A DNA stretch of 14,585 bases. Origin: JBBRLA01 sp038231615. Lineage in GTDB: Bacteria > Myxococcota_A > Polyangia > Palsa-1104 > JAEUJZ01. The notes under the pieces were generated by a model, which worked only from the letters and a program-made list of their open reading frames with translations, had not been told where the DNA came from and did not search any database. The number at the start of each line of letters is the position of its first letter. Positions within the stretch are counted from its first letter, which is position 1. The stretch is from the NCBI GenBank assembly GCA_038231615.1, contig JBBRLA010000141.1, forward strand, positions 1 through 14,585, given 5' to 3'. The translations under genes and the position numbers were made by a program. Of this stretch, positions 1 to 7,963 are shown piece after piece.

Positions 1-2714
1 GCCGCGCTGAGCACCGGGCCGTCGTGGCCTTTCAAGAGGAAAACCAGGCGTCCGTTGGTGGCGTCCCAGATGCGGGCGGTGCCGTCATCGCTGGCGGTGA
101 CCGCTCGGGTGCCATCCGCGGAGAAGGTCGCGGTGTTCAGCGCATCGCCGTGGCCTTTCATACGGTACATGAGGCGCCCGCTGGTGGCGTCCCAGATGCG
201 GGCGGTGCCGTCATCGCAGGCGGTGAGCACCCGGGCTTGGTCGGGGGAGAAACTGGCGGCCCGCAGCGGCCCGGCGTGGTCGTCCAAAAGGAAAAGGAGG
301 GTGCCCCGGCGGGTGTCCCAGATGCCGGCGGTGCCGTCGGCGCTGCCGGTGACCACGTGACGGCCATCGGCGGAGAAGTTCGCGGCGTATACCGGGGCTT
401 TGTGTCCACCCAGGACCGGGCCCGGGGTGCCGTCGCGCGCGTCCCACACGCGGGCGGTCAGATCTGAACTGGCGGTCAGTACGTGGCCGCCGTCGGCGGA
501 GAACACGGCCGCGATCACCGGCCCGCGGTGCCCGACCAGGTGGAACAGGTCGTGTCCGCTGCGGGCGTCCCATACAAAGGCGCTGTGGTCCCAACTGGCC
601 GTGACCACCCGCATCCCGTTGGCGGAGAACGAGGCGGATCCCACCGGGGCCGGGTGGCTGGCCAGGGCCATGGATTTTCCGCTGCGCACGTCCCACACGC
701 GGGCGGTCCCGTTGTCGGTGCCCGCCACCAGCCGGGTGCCGTCCGGCGAGAAAGCCACCGAGTGCACCTGCCCGGTGTGGGGCAAAACGAAGGCAGTGCC
801 CTCACTGGGGGTCGCCAGCCCGCGCCCCGCCTCCAGCTCTCGCCGGGCCCGCTCGGCCTGCTGGTTGAGTTCGCGGGCCTCATTCTTCTTCTCTTGCGCC
901 ACCTGCGTCTGGTGGACCGCCTCGTTGTTCCGCTCCTCGGCCTTTTGCAGATCCTTTTCTGCCTGGAGCCGGGCCTGCACCGCCGCGAACTTGTCCTGCT
1001 CGGCCTGAGCACGGGCCTGCTCGGCCTGAGCACGGGCCTGCTCGGCCAGAATGCGGGCCTGCTCCGCCTGCCGGGTCCGTTCGTCGGCCTGGTCGCGGGC
1101 CTGCATGGCCAGCAACCGGTCCTTCTCCGCATGCACCTTGTCGCGCTCGGCCTGCCGCCGCTCCTCCTTCGCCGCGTCCCGGTTCCGCTCCGCGTCCAGC
1201 TTCTGTGCCCCGGCCTGCTCGGCTTCGCGTCTTTTGAGCAACGCGGTGGCTTCGGCCACGGTGCGGGCGGTCCGCTCCCTTCCCGTGTATACCAGGGCGG
1301 TCGAGAGCGTGGAGATCATCAGCACCATCAGGATGGCGGCGACCCGGAAGGCTCGCGCCCGCGCCCGTTCCTGCTCCTCCCGCCTGGCGGCCTCCAGGCC
1401 GGCCATGATGAACTCGAACTCCTCCGGCGCCACATCCTCCCTGCCGTGGAACCACTCGTAGGCGCCCTTCAGCGCCGCGCCCCGTAGAAGCTGAATGTCG
1501 GCCTTGCCCGATCGCAGCCAGCGCCCCAGGGGCTCTGCCAGCAGGCGCTCCGCCTCTTTCTGCGCGACCCAGCTCTCATCGAAGACCGCGCCGAAGATCG
1601 AGTTGCGCACTTGTAGCCACAATCCGCCGGCCTCGTGACGTTCGGCGGCCATGCCGGTCAGGCGCAGGGCCATCTGGATCGGATCGTGGCCCTGTGCGCT
1701 GACGCGCTCGCCCGAACGGAGGCGCCCGTAAAGCCGCAGCATCTGCGCGGTGCGCGGGCTGCGGGCCTCGCGGACGAAATACTTCTCCGCGTTTGACAGG
1801 TTGGTCTCCAGCACCCGCCCGCGGCGAAGGAAAAGCTGGTTGACCCGGGCGCGCACCAGCTCGGCGCAGGCTTCCTTCGGCGCGCCTTTGTCGATCACTG
1901 CGGCGTTTTGCGCTTCGCAATCCATCACCGCGGCGCTTCGCGCTTCGCAATCGACCAGGGCCTCGCAGAGCTTCTGCGTCATGTAGGGGTGCCCCTTGGT
2001 GTGGGCAAACACCGCGTCGAGGAGCGCCTTCGGGTCGCCGGGCATCCCCTGCAGGCCGGGGCGCATGTCGTCCATCTCGGTGCGGGTAAAGTCCTCCAGG
2101 GTGATGCCGCGGCCGATGTTGAAGGGGGTGCGGGTCTCATCGTGGATCAGGTCCCCGGGCATGGCTACGCCAAAGAGACAGAAGGTCAGCCGGCGGTAGG
2201 CCGGGTCGTCGGCGCGGGCGTTGTAGAGCGAGCGTACGGCGGCGAAAAAGTCGTCCCGGGAGATCGCCGAGAGCGAGAGGACGGCGTCGATCTCGTCGAT
2301 GAAGATCACTACCTGCGTGGTGATCCGCCCCAATACCTCCTCGCGCAGGAAGGTGGACCAGCGGTTCAGCGGGGAGAGCAGGACCTGCGCCTCCCAGAAC
2401 GCGCGCTGGTCGCCCAGGCCGAGCTGTTTGGCGGTCTGATGGATCAGGTCGAAGTACCACTCGTTGGCCGTGCAGTCGCGGCCCCCGATCTGGGTCAGGT
2501 CCACGGTGGCGCAGCGCACCCCCTGCGGCTCCAGCTTGCGTCGGGTGCGTACCCGCAGGCTGGACTTGCCGATCTGCCGCGGGGCCAGGACGTAGCAGAA
2601 CTCCCGGCGAAGCAGAGCGGCGGGCAACTCGGTGTCGGCGGGGCGGGGCACGTAAAGCGCACCCTCCTGGACGGTGCCGCCAACCTGGAAGCGCGGGATC
2701 ACCCCTTCCTGCAT
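1..2714 (-). CDS. AAA_35-type ATPase with membrane helix, coiled coil and WD40 propeller (3' end outside window)
   Basis: The frame is open from the ATG at 2714 to the left window edge, giving 904 visible residues with the C-terminus missing. Residues about 10-380 resemble the AAA_35 ('AAA-like') family. There is a family-type P-loop PRQIGKSSL (Lys50), a Walker B VVIFIDEID (Asp140/Glu141) and the GHPYMTQKLCEAL helix. Residues 458-477 form one hydrophobic membrane helix preceded by an Arg-rich stretch (444-457). Residues about 480-635 are a Glu/Arg/Gln/Ala-rich coiled coil with AEQARAQ heptads. From about 640 there are six complete 42-residue WD40 blades (for example SDDGTARIWDA) and the start of a seventh. 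The start overlaps the upstream HTH gene by 16 nt, suggesting translational coupling. A GTG at 2702 is an alternative start. The likely role is a signalling or regulatory NTPase whose propeller senses a ligand or protein. The partner is probably the HTH protein encoded just upstream. The actual ligand and output are unknown. Confidence 0.9.
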   Translation of the reverse strand, partial: MQEGVIPRFQVGGTVQEGALYVPRPADTELPAALLRREFCYVLAPRQIGKSSLRVRTRRKLEPQGVRCATVDLTQIGGRDCTANEWYFDLIHQTAKQLGLGDQRAFWEAQVLLSPLNRWSTFLREEVLGRITTQVVIFIDEIDAVLSLSAISRDDFFAAVRSLYNARADDPAYRRLTFCLFGVAMPGDLIHDETRTPFNIGRGITLEDFTRTEMDDMRPGLQGMPGDPKALLDAVFAHTKGHPYMTQKLCEALVDCEARSAAVMDCEAQNAAVIDKGAPKEACAELVRARVNQLFLRRGRVLETNLSNAEKYFVREARSPRTAQMLRLYGRLRSGERVSAQGHDPIQMALRLTGMAAERHEAGGLWLQVRNSIFGAVFDESWVAQKEAERLLAEPLGRWLRSGKADIQLLRGAALKGAYEWFHGREDVAPEEFEFIMAGLEAARREEQERARARAFRVAAILMVLMISTLSTALVYTGRERTARTVAEATALLKRREAEQAGAQKLDAERNRDAAKEERRQAERDKVHAEKDRLLAMQARDQADERTRQAEQARILAEQARAQAEQARAQAEQDKFAAVQARLQAEKDLQKAEERNNEAVHQTQVAQEKKNEARELNQQAERARRELEAGRGLATPSEGTAFVLPHTGQVHSVAFSPDGTRLVAGTDNGTARVWDVRSGKSMALASHPAPVGSASFSANGMRVVTASWDHSAFVWDARSGHDLFHLVGHRGPVIAAVFSADGGHVLTASSDLTARVWDARDGTPGPVLGGHKAPVYAANFSADGRHVVTGSADGTAGIWDTRRGTLLFLLDDHAGPLRAASFSPDQARVLTACDDGTARIWDATSGRLMYRMKGHGDALNTATFSADGTRAVTASDDGTARIWDATNGRLVFLLKGHDGPVLSA
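1000..1062 (-). repeat. 21-bp tandem repeat encoding coiled-coil heptads
   Basis: Units 1000-1020 and 1021-1041 are identical, and 1042-1062 is a diverged third copy. Each unit encodes one AEQARAQ-type heptad of the coiled coil between the membrane helix and the WD40 propeller. The repeat is in frame and can change linker length by whole heptads. Confidence 0.8.
1893..1952 (-). repeat. 30-bp imperfect tandem duplication inside the AAA domain
   Basis: Two adjacent 30-bp units (1923-1952 and 1893-1922) match at 26 of 30 positions by eye. They encode the decapeptides DCEARSAAVM and DCEAQNAAVI (residues 255-274). They lie just after the conserved GHPYMTQKLCEAL segment and look like an insertion by slippage relative to typical AAA_35 proteins. 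The reading frame is maintained. Confidence 0.8.
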
Positions 2715-3994
2715 AGCGTCCCGAAGTAGTCCTCGTAAAGAGGGCAGCGCATACGGCACACGCCGGGCTCCTGCTCAACCAGGAGACCCTTGCTGTACAG
2801 GCGGCAGTAGGTCTCGAAGGGCAGGCGGGCGGCAGGGTCGGCGAGCACCGCGCACACCCCGTCAAAGAGCGGGCGGTTCTGTTCCAGCCACCGGCGCAGG
2901 GAATGCAAGTGCAGGGCGAAGACCCCATTTTTCGGGTCGACCTCCGCCAGAAACTGCTCCAGCGAGAGTTCCTGTTCCTGCGCCTCCACCAGGGCCAGCC
3001 GCGCCAGGTAGGGATGTCCGCCAGTCAGGGTGGCGAAGCGCGCCATCACCGTCTTGCCGGGGCGCTGCCCGTGAAGCTCCGCCATCTGCAGGAGCTGCGC
3101 GGGGCTCAGGTCGGACAGGCGGATTGGCGAGGCCAGGGCGAAGAACGAAGAATGATCGATGCTCTCCAGAAGGGTCGGCTCGGTGCTGACGGTGACCAGC
3201 AGGCGCAGCCGGGACCAGGGCGGATCGCCGCCGGACTCGGCCCAGGCGCGCAGAAGGCCGAAGAAGTCGTCCTGGTACGAAGTGTCAAGCAGGCGATCGC
3301 CGTGCTGAAGGGCCAAAAGGACCCGCTGGTGCCGGGGCAGGACGTGCTCCTCCAGCAAAAACGAGATCTTGCTTTTCTCGCTGCCTGGGCGCCCCCAGAC
3401 GCTGGTCAGGAGTTCATCTGCCGCGTCCACGGCCAGCAGATCGAGCATGCGCTGACCCAGGGTGCGCAGCAGGCTGTCGAAGGTCTCGAAGCAGGATTTT
3501 TCCAGGCGGGATAGATCGATACGCAAGACCTGGCTGGGGACCTCGTCGGGCTGGTTGGCCTGGTCCAAAAGGTAACCGAGCAGGGTGGAGACGCCGTGGT
3601 GCTCGGGACCCTGAAGCACCACGGGAGTGCCGGCGTGGCGGAGGCGGTTCAGGGCTTTGCGCTCTTCTTTTTCCCGGTGCACATATCGGGACGTGGCGGA
3701 CCAGGGAACAGGGGAGCGGGCTCCGGCGGCGAGGGCCCCTTGCTCGGGGGTGCCGCGAGAATCGATCAGGTCCTCGGGCCCGGGCAGCCCGAAAAGCGCC
3801 GCCATGCCGCGCAGGGTCTCGTATTGGGAGGCCCGCAAGGGCTCTGCCGCGCCGCCATTGACCTCGCCGTTCTCGTACTTGCGGTAGGTCCTGACGTCGA
3901 CCTCGATCTCGTCGGCCACCTCTTGCTGCGTCGATCCACGGGCGAGGCGCATCTGGCGCACGAACTCGTGTTTGATGCGCATGAGCAGCAGCAT
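2699..3994 (-). CDS. XRE-family HTH fused to a degenerate AAA_35-like (pseudo-ATPase) domain
   Basis: 431 residues. Residues about 7-70 form an XRE/Cro-type HTH (STQQEVADEIEVDVRTYRKYENG), typical of a DNA-binding regulator. Residues about 100-335 follow the AAA_35 fold: the P-loop position reads GPEHHGVST (129-137), and the FFGLLRAW and GGHPYLARLAL segments match the family closely. The catalytic residues are missing. The Walker A Lys is Val135, and the Walker B acidic pair of the family's LALDEVDRL is Gln230-His231, with only Asp233 kept. Residues about 365-425 look like a winged-helix cap. I therefore infer a non-hydrolysing, probably non-nucleotide-binding AAA-like regulator. The gene overlaps the downstream ATPase-WD40 gene by 16 nt, so the two products are likely made together and may interact. 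The start is ATG 3994; a second in-frame ATG at 3982 is possible, and neither has a clear Shine-Dalgarno sequence. Confidence 0.88.
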   Translation of the reverse strand: MLLLMRIKHEFVRQMRLARGSTQQEVADEIEVDVRTYRKYENGEVNGGAAEPLRASQYETLRGMAALFGLPGPEDLIDSRGTPEQGALAAGARSPVPWSATSRYVHREKEERKALNRLRHAGTPVVLQGPEHHGVSTLLGYLLDQANQPDEVPSQVLRIDLSRLEKSCFETFDSLLRTLGQRMLDLLAVDAADELLTSVWGRPGSEKSKISFLLEEHVLPRHQRVLLALQHGDRLLDTSYQDDFFGLLRAWAESGGDPPWSRLRLLVTVSTEPTLLESIDHSSFFALASPIRLSDLSPAQLLQMAELHGQRPGKTVMARFATLTGGHPYLARLALVEAQEQELSLEQFLAEVDPKNGVFALHLHSLRRWLEQNRPLFDGVCAVLADPAARLPFETYCRLYSKGLLVEQEPGVCRMRCPLYEDYFGTLCRKG

Positions 3995-4124
3995 AGACCG
4001 AAGAGGGCAGGGCCGAACAGGGTGAGACCGGGCGCCCGACGGAAGATAAGGACGGTGGCGGCCGGCCCCGGAAAGGGTCTAAACTACCTCCGGGTCAATC
4101 TTGAATCCCCCCACGGAGGTGGTG
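3995..4124. other. Divergent intergenic region between the HTH/AAA gene and the lipoprotein gene
   Basis: These 130 bp must hold the promoters of both divergent genes. A TAAACT at 4080-4085 could be a -10 element for the plus-strand gene, but no convincing -35 lies 16-18 bp upstream. A 10-bp palindrome (cgggcgcccg, 4029-4038) and GGCCGGCC (4060-4067) occur, but such motifs are expected by chance at this GC content. A binding site for the HTH protein may lie here; I cannot identify it. Confidence 0.35.
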
Positions 4125-6740
4125 ATGAAAACAGCGAATTTGTACTTTGTCGTTTCGATGGCCTGGCTGGCCGGATGTGGTCCGGATGCCAGCGCGCCCC
4201 TGGCAGCAAGCGATGTGTCGATCGGCAGCGGCAGCAACGCATCGTCGCTGAGCAAGGGGGCCCTGGGCGCCAGGATGTCCCCTGCCGGGCAACTCGCCAG
4301 AAAGGCCGTGGCCGGGCTGCGGGGCGGCAACGTTCTGTTCGCCACCCGCCAGTGCGTGAACACCATCGACTGTCCCGAGGACATCGGCTTCCAGGACGAT
4401 CCCACCGGCACCCAGTCCGAGGTCGCCATCTCCGCCGACCGCACCGGCAAGCACGTGGTCATCGGCTTCAACGACTTCCGCGGCTTCAGTGTCACCCCGC
4501 CCTCGGTCTCCGGGTTCTTCTACTCGGACGACGGCGGCAAGACCATCGTGGACGGCGGCCAGCTCCCCTCCACGGGAAGCGACGGGGTCTTCGGCGACCC
4601 GGACATCAAGTACCTGGGCGCTTGCACCTTCGTTTACTCCTCGATCCTCATCAAGGGCAGCGCCCAGACCATGGGCATCCACCGTTCCATCGACTGCGGC
4701 CACACCTGGCAGGGGCCCTTCGAGATCACCCCGGCGACCATCGCCGACGGCGCCGCCGACAAGGAGTTCATCGACGTCGACCCGGAGACGGGCCGCGTGC
4801 TGATCAGCTGGACCAACTTCGGCGCCACCGCCGTCGAGATCTCCACCACCTACTCGGACGACGTCTTGACCGGAGCTCCCCCCACCTGGTCGCCCCGCAA
4901 GATCATCGCCGCCGACGTGCAGGATGGGCAGGGTTCGGTACCCAGCTTCGCCGGCAACGGATCGAACAACGCCTACGTGGTGTGGACCCGCTTCCCCCAG
5001 CCCGGCATCTTCCGCGGCCTGGGCAGCGTCATCGGCTTCTCGCGCTCCACCGACAACGGTGCCACCTGGAGTGCCCCTGTCGACCTGTCCGCCGAGTTCT
5101 TCACCATGGACCATGTACTGGGCAACGATCGGGTACACACCTTCCCGGGCATGGCGGTGGACAACTCGCGCGGGCATCACCGCGGCAATATTTACGTGGT
5201 TTATGCCAACAACAACAGCCATGACGGCGCGGACGTCTACATCCAGCGCAGCCTGGACGGCGGTCTGACCTTCTCGCCGCCGCTGGCGCTGAACAGCCGG
5301 CCCGGCGCCGACCGCGCCCAGTGGTTCCCCGCCGTCACCGTGGACCGCGAGACCGGACGGGTCTACGTCTTCTACCTCGATCAGGGCATCGCGAAGAACG
5401 GCGACCTGACCGATACCAGCTTCACCTTCTCCGATGACGGCGGCTCGCACTTCAGCCCGCCGGTGCCGCTGACCAACCGGCCATTCCACGCCGGCTGGGG
5501 CAACGACACCTCGCAGCCCAACCTGGGCGACTACAACCACGGCGTCGCCCTGCGGGGCCAGCTCCTGGCCGCTTTCGGCGCGACCAGCCGGCCCCCGGCG
5601 GGGTTCGCGGATGGGCAGCCCAAGGCCCAGTTCACCGTGCCCGACGTGTTCTTCCGGCGCACCAGCGGCGGCCATGATGAAGATGACGAGAACGCCTTCG
5701 GGGCCCAGAGCAACACCGTCCCCCTGGCCCTTTCCGGCGTCACCTTCACCGATAGCGGCGGCAACGGCAACATCGATCCCGGCGACACGGTCCACCTGAA
5801 GCTCAACGTGCGCAACTATGTCACCAACCTGATTAACGCCAGGCGGATCTCGTTCCTCTTCGGGCACCTTTCCAGCAAAACCCCCGGCGTCACCGTGGTC
5901 GGCGGTGGCGCGTTTTACCCGTCCCTGGACCCCGGCGCCAGTGCGACCAACCTGAGCAACTTCACGCTCAAGATCGCCCCAGGCTTCGTGCCCGGCACCC
6001 TCATCGAGCTGGAACTGCGCCTGGATACCCTGTTCCAGGGCTCGGCCACTTTGAGGCACACCCTCTTCACCGGCACGCCCGCGGCGACCTCCCTGCTCAG
6101 CGAGAACTTCGACGGCGCCGCCCCGGGGACGCTGCCGACGGGCTGGACCGCGGTACACGGCCTCGGGACCAATACCGTTCCATGGACCACCAGGACCGGC
6201 TTCTGCGGCGGCTCGAATGCCGCCTTCCACACCGAGGCGCTGGACGGACCGACGGCCACGAACAACGCCCGGTTCGAGCGGCTCTTCAGCCCGGCCATCG
6301 CCATCCCGGCGGCCTCCGACTACGTCACCCTGGAGTTCGACGTCTGCTACAACACCGAAGACGACCCCAACTTCGACGTTCTGGCGTACGACGGCTTCTT
6401 CCTGCGCATCGCCGACCTGACCACCGGGCGCACCCTGCGTTCGGTGCTGGTCGAGGCCTTCGAGGACGAGCTGACGACGGGCGACGTGCAGCACTATCCC
6501 AAGCACCTGCCCCGCGGCGGCGGCAACTACTTCCAGGACATGTCGGCGTGGGCCGGCGCCTCGGCCGGTGTGAAGCACGTGCGCATGCGCCTGCCAGGGA
6601 TGGCAGGCAGCAAGGTGCAGCTCCGCTTCGAATTCACCCAGGATGACGCGGGCCTTTGCACCGACGCCGGCCACCCCGGCGATTGCGGCGTGGCCATCGA
6701 CAACCTGGTCATGAAGAACGTAGTGTCCGTCAAGCCATAG
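4125..6740 (+). CDS. Exported lipoprotein with Asp-box (BNR/sialidase-like) repeats and C-terminal adhesion-type domains
   Basis: 871 residues from ATG 4125, chosen because GGAGG lies 5 nt upstream and the product then begins with a lipoprotein signal peptide (lipobox WLAGC, Cys18). An ATG at 4101 is in frame but lacks that logic. Residues about 80-470 contain Asp-box hairpins characteristic of sialidase/BNR propellers: SDDGGKTI (about 132), SIDCGHTW (about 187), STDNGATW (about 306), SLDGGLTF (about 374) and SDDGGSHF (about 435). Residues about 530-650 hold a beta-rich segment with NGNIDPGDTVHLKLNVRN, like domains that follow secreted enzymes. Residues about 655-871 begin LLSENFDG and resemble a jelly-roll 'choice-of-anchor J' domain. 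I see no sialidase Arg triad that I can assign, so the propeller may bind glycans or proteins rather than cleave them. The protein is expected at the outer membrane or cell surface. Confidence 0.88.
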   Translation: MKTANLYFVVSMAWLAGCGPDASAPLAASDVSIGSGSNASSLSKGALGARMSPAGQLARKAVAGLRGGNVLFATRQCVNTIDCPEDIGFQDDPTGTQSEVAISADRTGKHVVIGFNDFRGFSVTPPSVSGFFYSDDGGKTIVDGGQLPSTGSDGVFGDPDIKYLGACTFVYSSILIKGSAQTMGIHRSIDCGHTWQGPFEITPATIADGAADKEFIDVDPETGRVLISWTNFGATAVEISTTYSDDVLTGAPPTWSPRKIIAADVQDGQGSVPSFAGNGSNNAYVVWTRFPQPGIFRGLGSVIGFSRSTDNGATWSAPVDLSAEFFTMDHVLGNDRVHTFPGMAVDNSRGHHRGNIYVVYANNNSHDGADVYIQRSLDGGLTFSPPLALNSRPGADRAQWFPAVTVDRETGRVYVFYLDQGIAKNGDLTDTSFTFSDDGGSHFSPPVPLTNRPFHAGWGNDTSQPNLGDYNHGVALRGQLLAAFGATSRPPAGFADGQPKAQFTVPDVFFRRTSGGHDEDDENAFGAQSNTVPLALSGVTFTDSGGNGNIDPGDTVHLKLNVRNYVTNLINARRISFLFGHLSSKTPGVTVVGGGAFYPSLDPGASATNLSNFTLKIAPGFVPGTLIELELRLDTLFQGSATLRHTLFTGTPAATSLLSENFDGAAPGTLPTGWTAVHGLGTNTVPWTTRTGFCGGSNAAFHTEALDGPTATNNARFERLFSPAIAIPAASDYVTLEFDVCYNTEDDPNFDVLAYDGFFLRIADLTTGRTLRSVLVEAFEDELTTGDVQHYPKHLPRGGGNYFQDMSAWAGASAGVKHVRMRLPGMAGSKVQLRFEFTQDDAGLCTDAGHPGDCGVAIDNLVMKNVVSVKP

Positions 6741-6751
6741 AACGAAGAACA

Positions 6752-6786
6752 GGCGCCGGGCGGCCCCCCATCCTGCCCCCGGCGCC
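6752..6786. terminator. Inverted repeat shared by two convergent genes (candidate bidirectional terminator)
   Basis: The 9-bp arms ggcgccggg (6752-6760) and cccggcgcc (6778-6786) are perfectly complementary, with a 17-nt loop. The element lies 11 nt after the stop of the plus-strand lipoprotein gene and abuts the stop codon (6787-6789) of the minus-strand permease gene. There is no strong T-run on either side, so intrinsic termination is plausible but unproven. Confidence 0.55.
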
Positions 6787-7953
6787 TTACTGCCTCATCG
6801 CCCGCACGGGCGAGGTCCGCGCCGCTCGCACGGCGGGGAAGAACCCGCCCAGAAGCCCCATCCCTCCGGCAAAGACCACCGCGGTGAAAAGGATGCCCGG
6901 CGTGGGAGTGAACGAGAACACCACCTCCGACCAGCTGCTGAAGTTTATCATCGAGAACTTCACGAAGCCCATCAAAAGCGACGCCGAAACCCCCAGCGCC
7001 CCGCCGGCCAGGGCCAGCACCACGGACTCCAGCAGGAACGATGCCAGGATGCCGCCGCGCGAGAAACCCAGCGCCCGCAGCGTCCCGATCTCTCGCTCGC
7101 GCCCGGCGATGGACGAGTACATGGTGATCATCGCACCGATCATGGCCCCGATCGAGAAGATCACCGCGATCAGCACCCCCAGGACGGTCACGAACATCGC
7201 CGTCCCCTCGGATTGCTTCTCGTAGTAATGGTCCTCCCGAAAGGTGTCCAGCCCGAGCTGCTTGTCCGCCGAGAGCGTCGCCGCGAAGGCGTCGAAGCTG
7301 GCCGGGGATTCAAGCTGCACCCGCACCGAGGACACCAGCCCTTCCCTGCCGAAAGCCGCCCGCAGGGTGTCCAGGTCGGCCCATACTTCCGACTCGAAGG
7401 ACGAGCCGCCGTCCTGGAAGACGCCCACCACCTTGGCCGGGCGGTTCTTGCGCAAATCGAAGGACTGCTCAAGATCCAGCCCGCGAAAGCGACCACGCAG
7501 GCGCTGCCCGATGATCACTTCGTCGGTCCCCGAACGCGCCGGCCGTCCGGCCACCACCTGCACGTCCTTGTGGAAACGCATCACGTTGTCCGGCACGCCG
7601 CGCACCTGCACGTTAGAGACCCCATCGGTGCCAAGCTTGTCCAGCGCGATCACCGCGACGACTTCGCCGATGCCCAAGGGGACGCCCGCCGGGTCCTTCT
7701 TGACCCCGGGCGCGGCCAGGATCAGGCCGATCGTGGGCGTCTCGATGCTGCTGGACAGTTCGGCGTCGCTGCCCTTGCGCAAGACCATGGCGCGGTCGGT
7801 CCGCCCGGAGCGGCCCAGGGTGCGCTTGATCCCATTTGAGAGCATAAGCGCCGACGAGAGCACAAACACCACCAGCCCGATGCCCAGCACGGTGGCCACG
7901 GTGGTGGCCTTGCGCACCATCAAGCTGCGCAGATTGTAGGTTATGGGGATCAT
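6787..7953 (-). CDS. ABC transporter permease of the FtsX/MacB type (second permease of the operon)
   Basis: 388 residues from ATG 7953, preceded by a strong GAGGAGG Shine-Dalgarno and starting 10 nt after the stop of permease 1. The layout is that of MacB/FtsX-type permeases: one N-terminal membrane helix (about 18-38), a periplasmic domain (about 40-250), and three C-terminal helices (about 252-277, 302-330, 354-376). Family motifs seen are GREREIGTLRALGFS (about 284-298), the coupling-helix region facing the ATPase, and the terminal PAVRAARTSPVRAMR. With the other permease it would form the inner-membrane part of the exporter, as LolC/LolE do. Its substrate is unknown; exported lipoproteins, lipids, peptides or drugs are all handled by relatives. 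Confidence 0.9.
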   Translation of the reverse strand: MIPITYNLRSLMVRKATTVATVLGIGLVVFVLSSALMLSNGIKRTLGRSGRTDRAMVLRKGSDAELSSSIETPTIGLILAAPGVKKDPAGVPLGIGEVVAVIALDKLGTDGVSNVQVRGVPDNVMRFHKDVQVVAGRPARSGTDEVIIGQRLRGRFRGLDLEQSFDLRKNRPAKVVGVFQDGGSSFESEVWADLDTLRAAFGREGLVSSVRVQLESPASFDAFAATLSADKQLGLDTFREDHYYEKQSEGTAMFVTVLGVLIAVIFSIGAMIGAMITMYSSIAGREREIGTLRALGFSRGGILASFLLESVVLALAGGALGVSASLLMGFVKFSMINFSSWSEVVFSFTPTPGILFTAVVFAGGMGLLGGFFPAVRAARTSPVRAMRQ

Positions 7954-7963
7954 CGCATCCTCC

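Noticed and set aside
57..700. Regularly spaced repeats that could suggest a CRISPR-like array
   Set aside because: The 126-bp period is in frame and encodes 42-residue WD40 blades; there are no short identical repeats with unrelated spacers.
24..1487. Plus-strand frames across the WD40/coiled-coil gene with repetitive Gly/Ala/Val products
   Set aside because: Their periodicity simply mirrors the WD40 blades on the minus strand, whose translation gives textbook WD40 motifs.
4095..6674. An 859-codon minus-strand open frame opposite the Asp-box lipoprotein gene
   Set aside because: Its product is Gly/Val/Ala/Arg-rich without recognisable domains. It is a by-product of the GC-biased third positions of the plus-strand gene, which has a signal peptide, a Shine-Dalgarno sequence and clear repeats.
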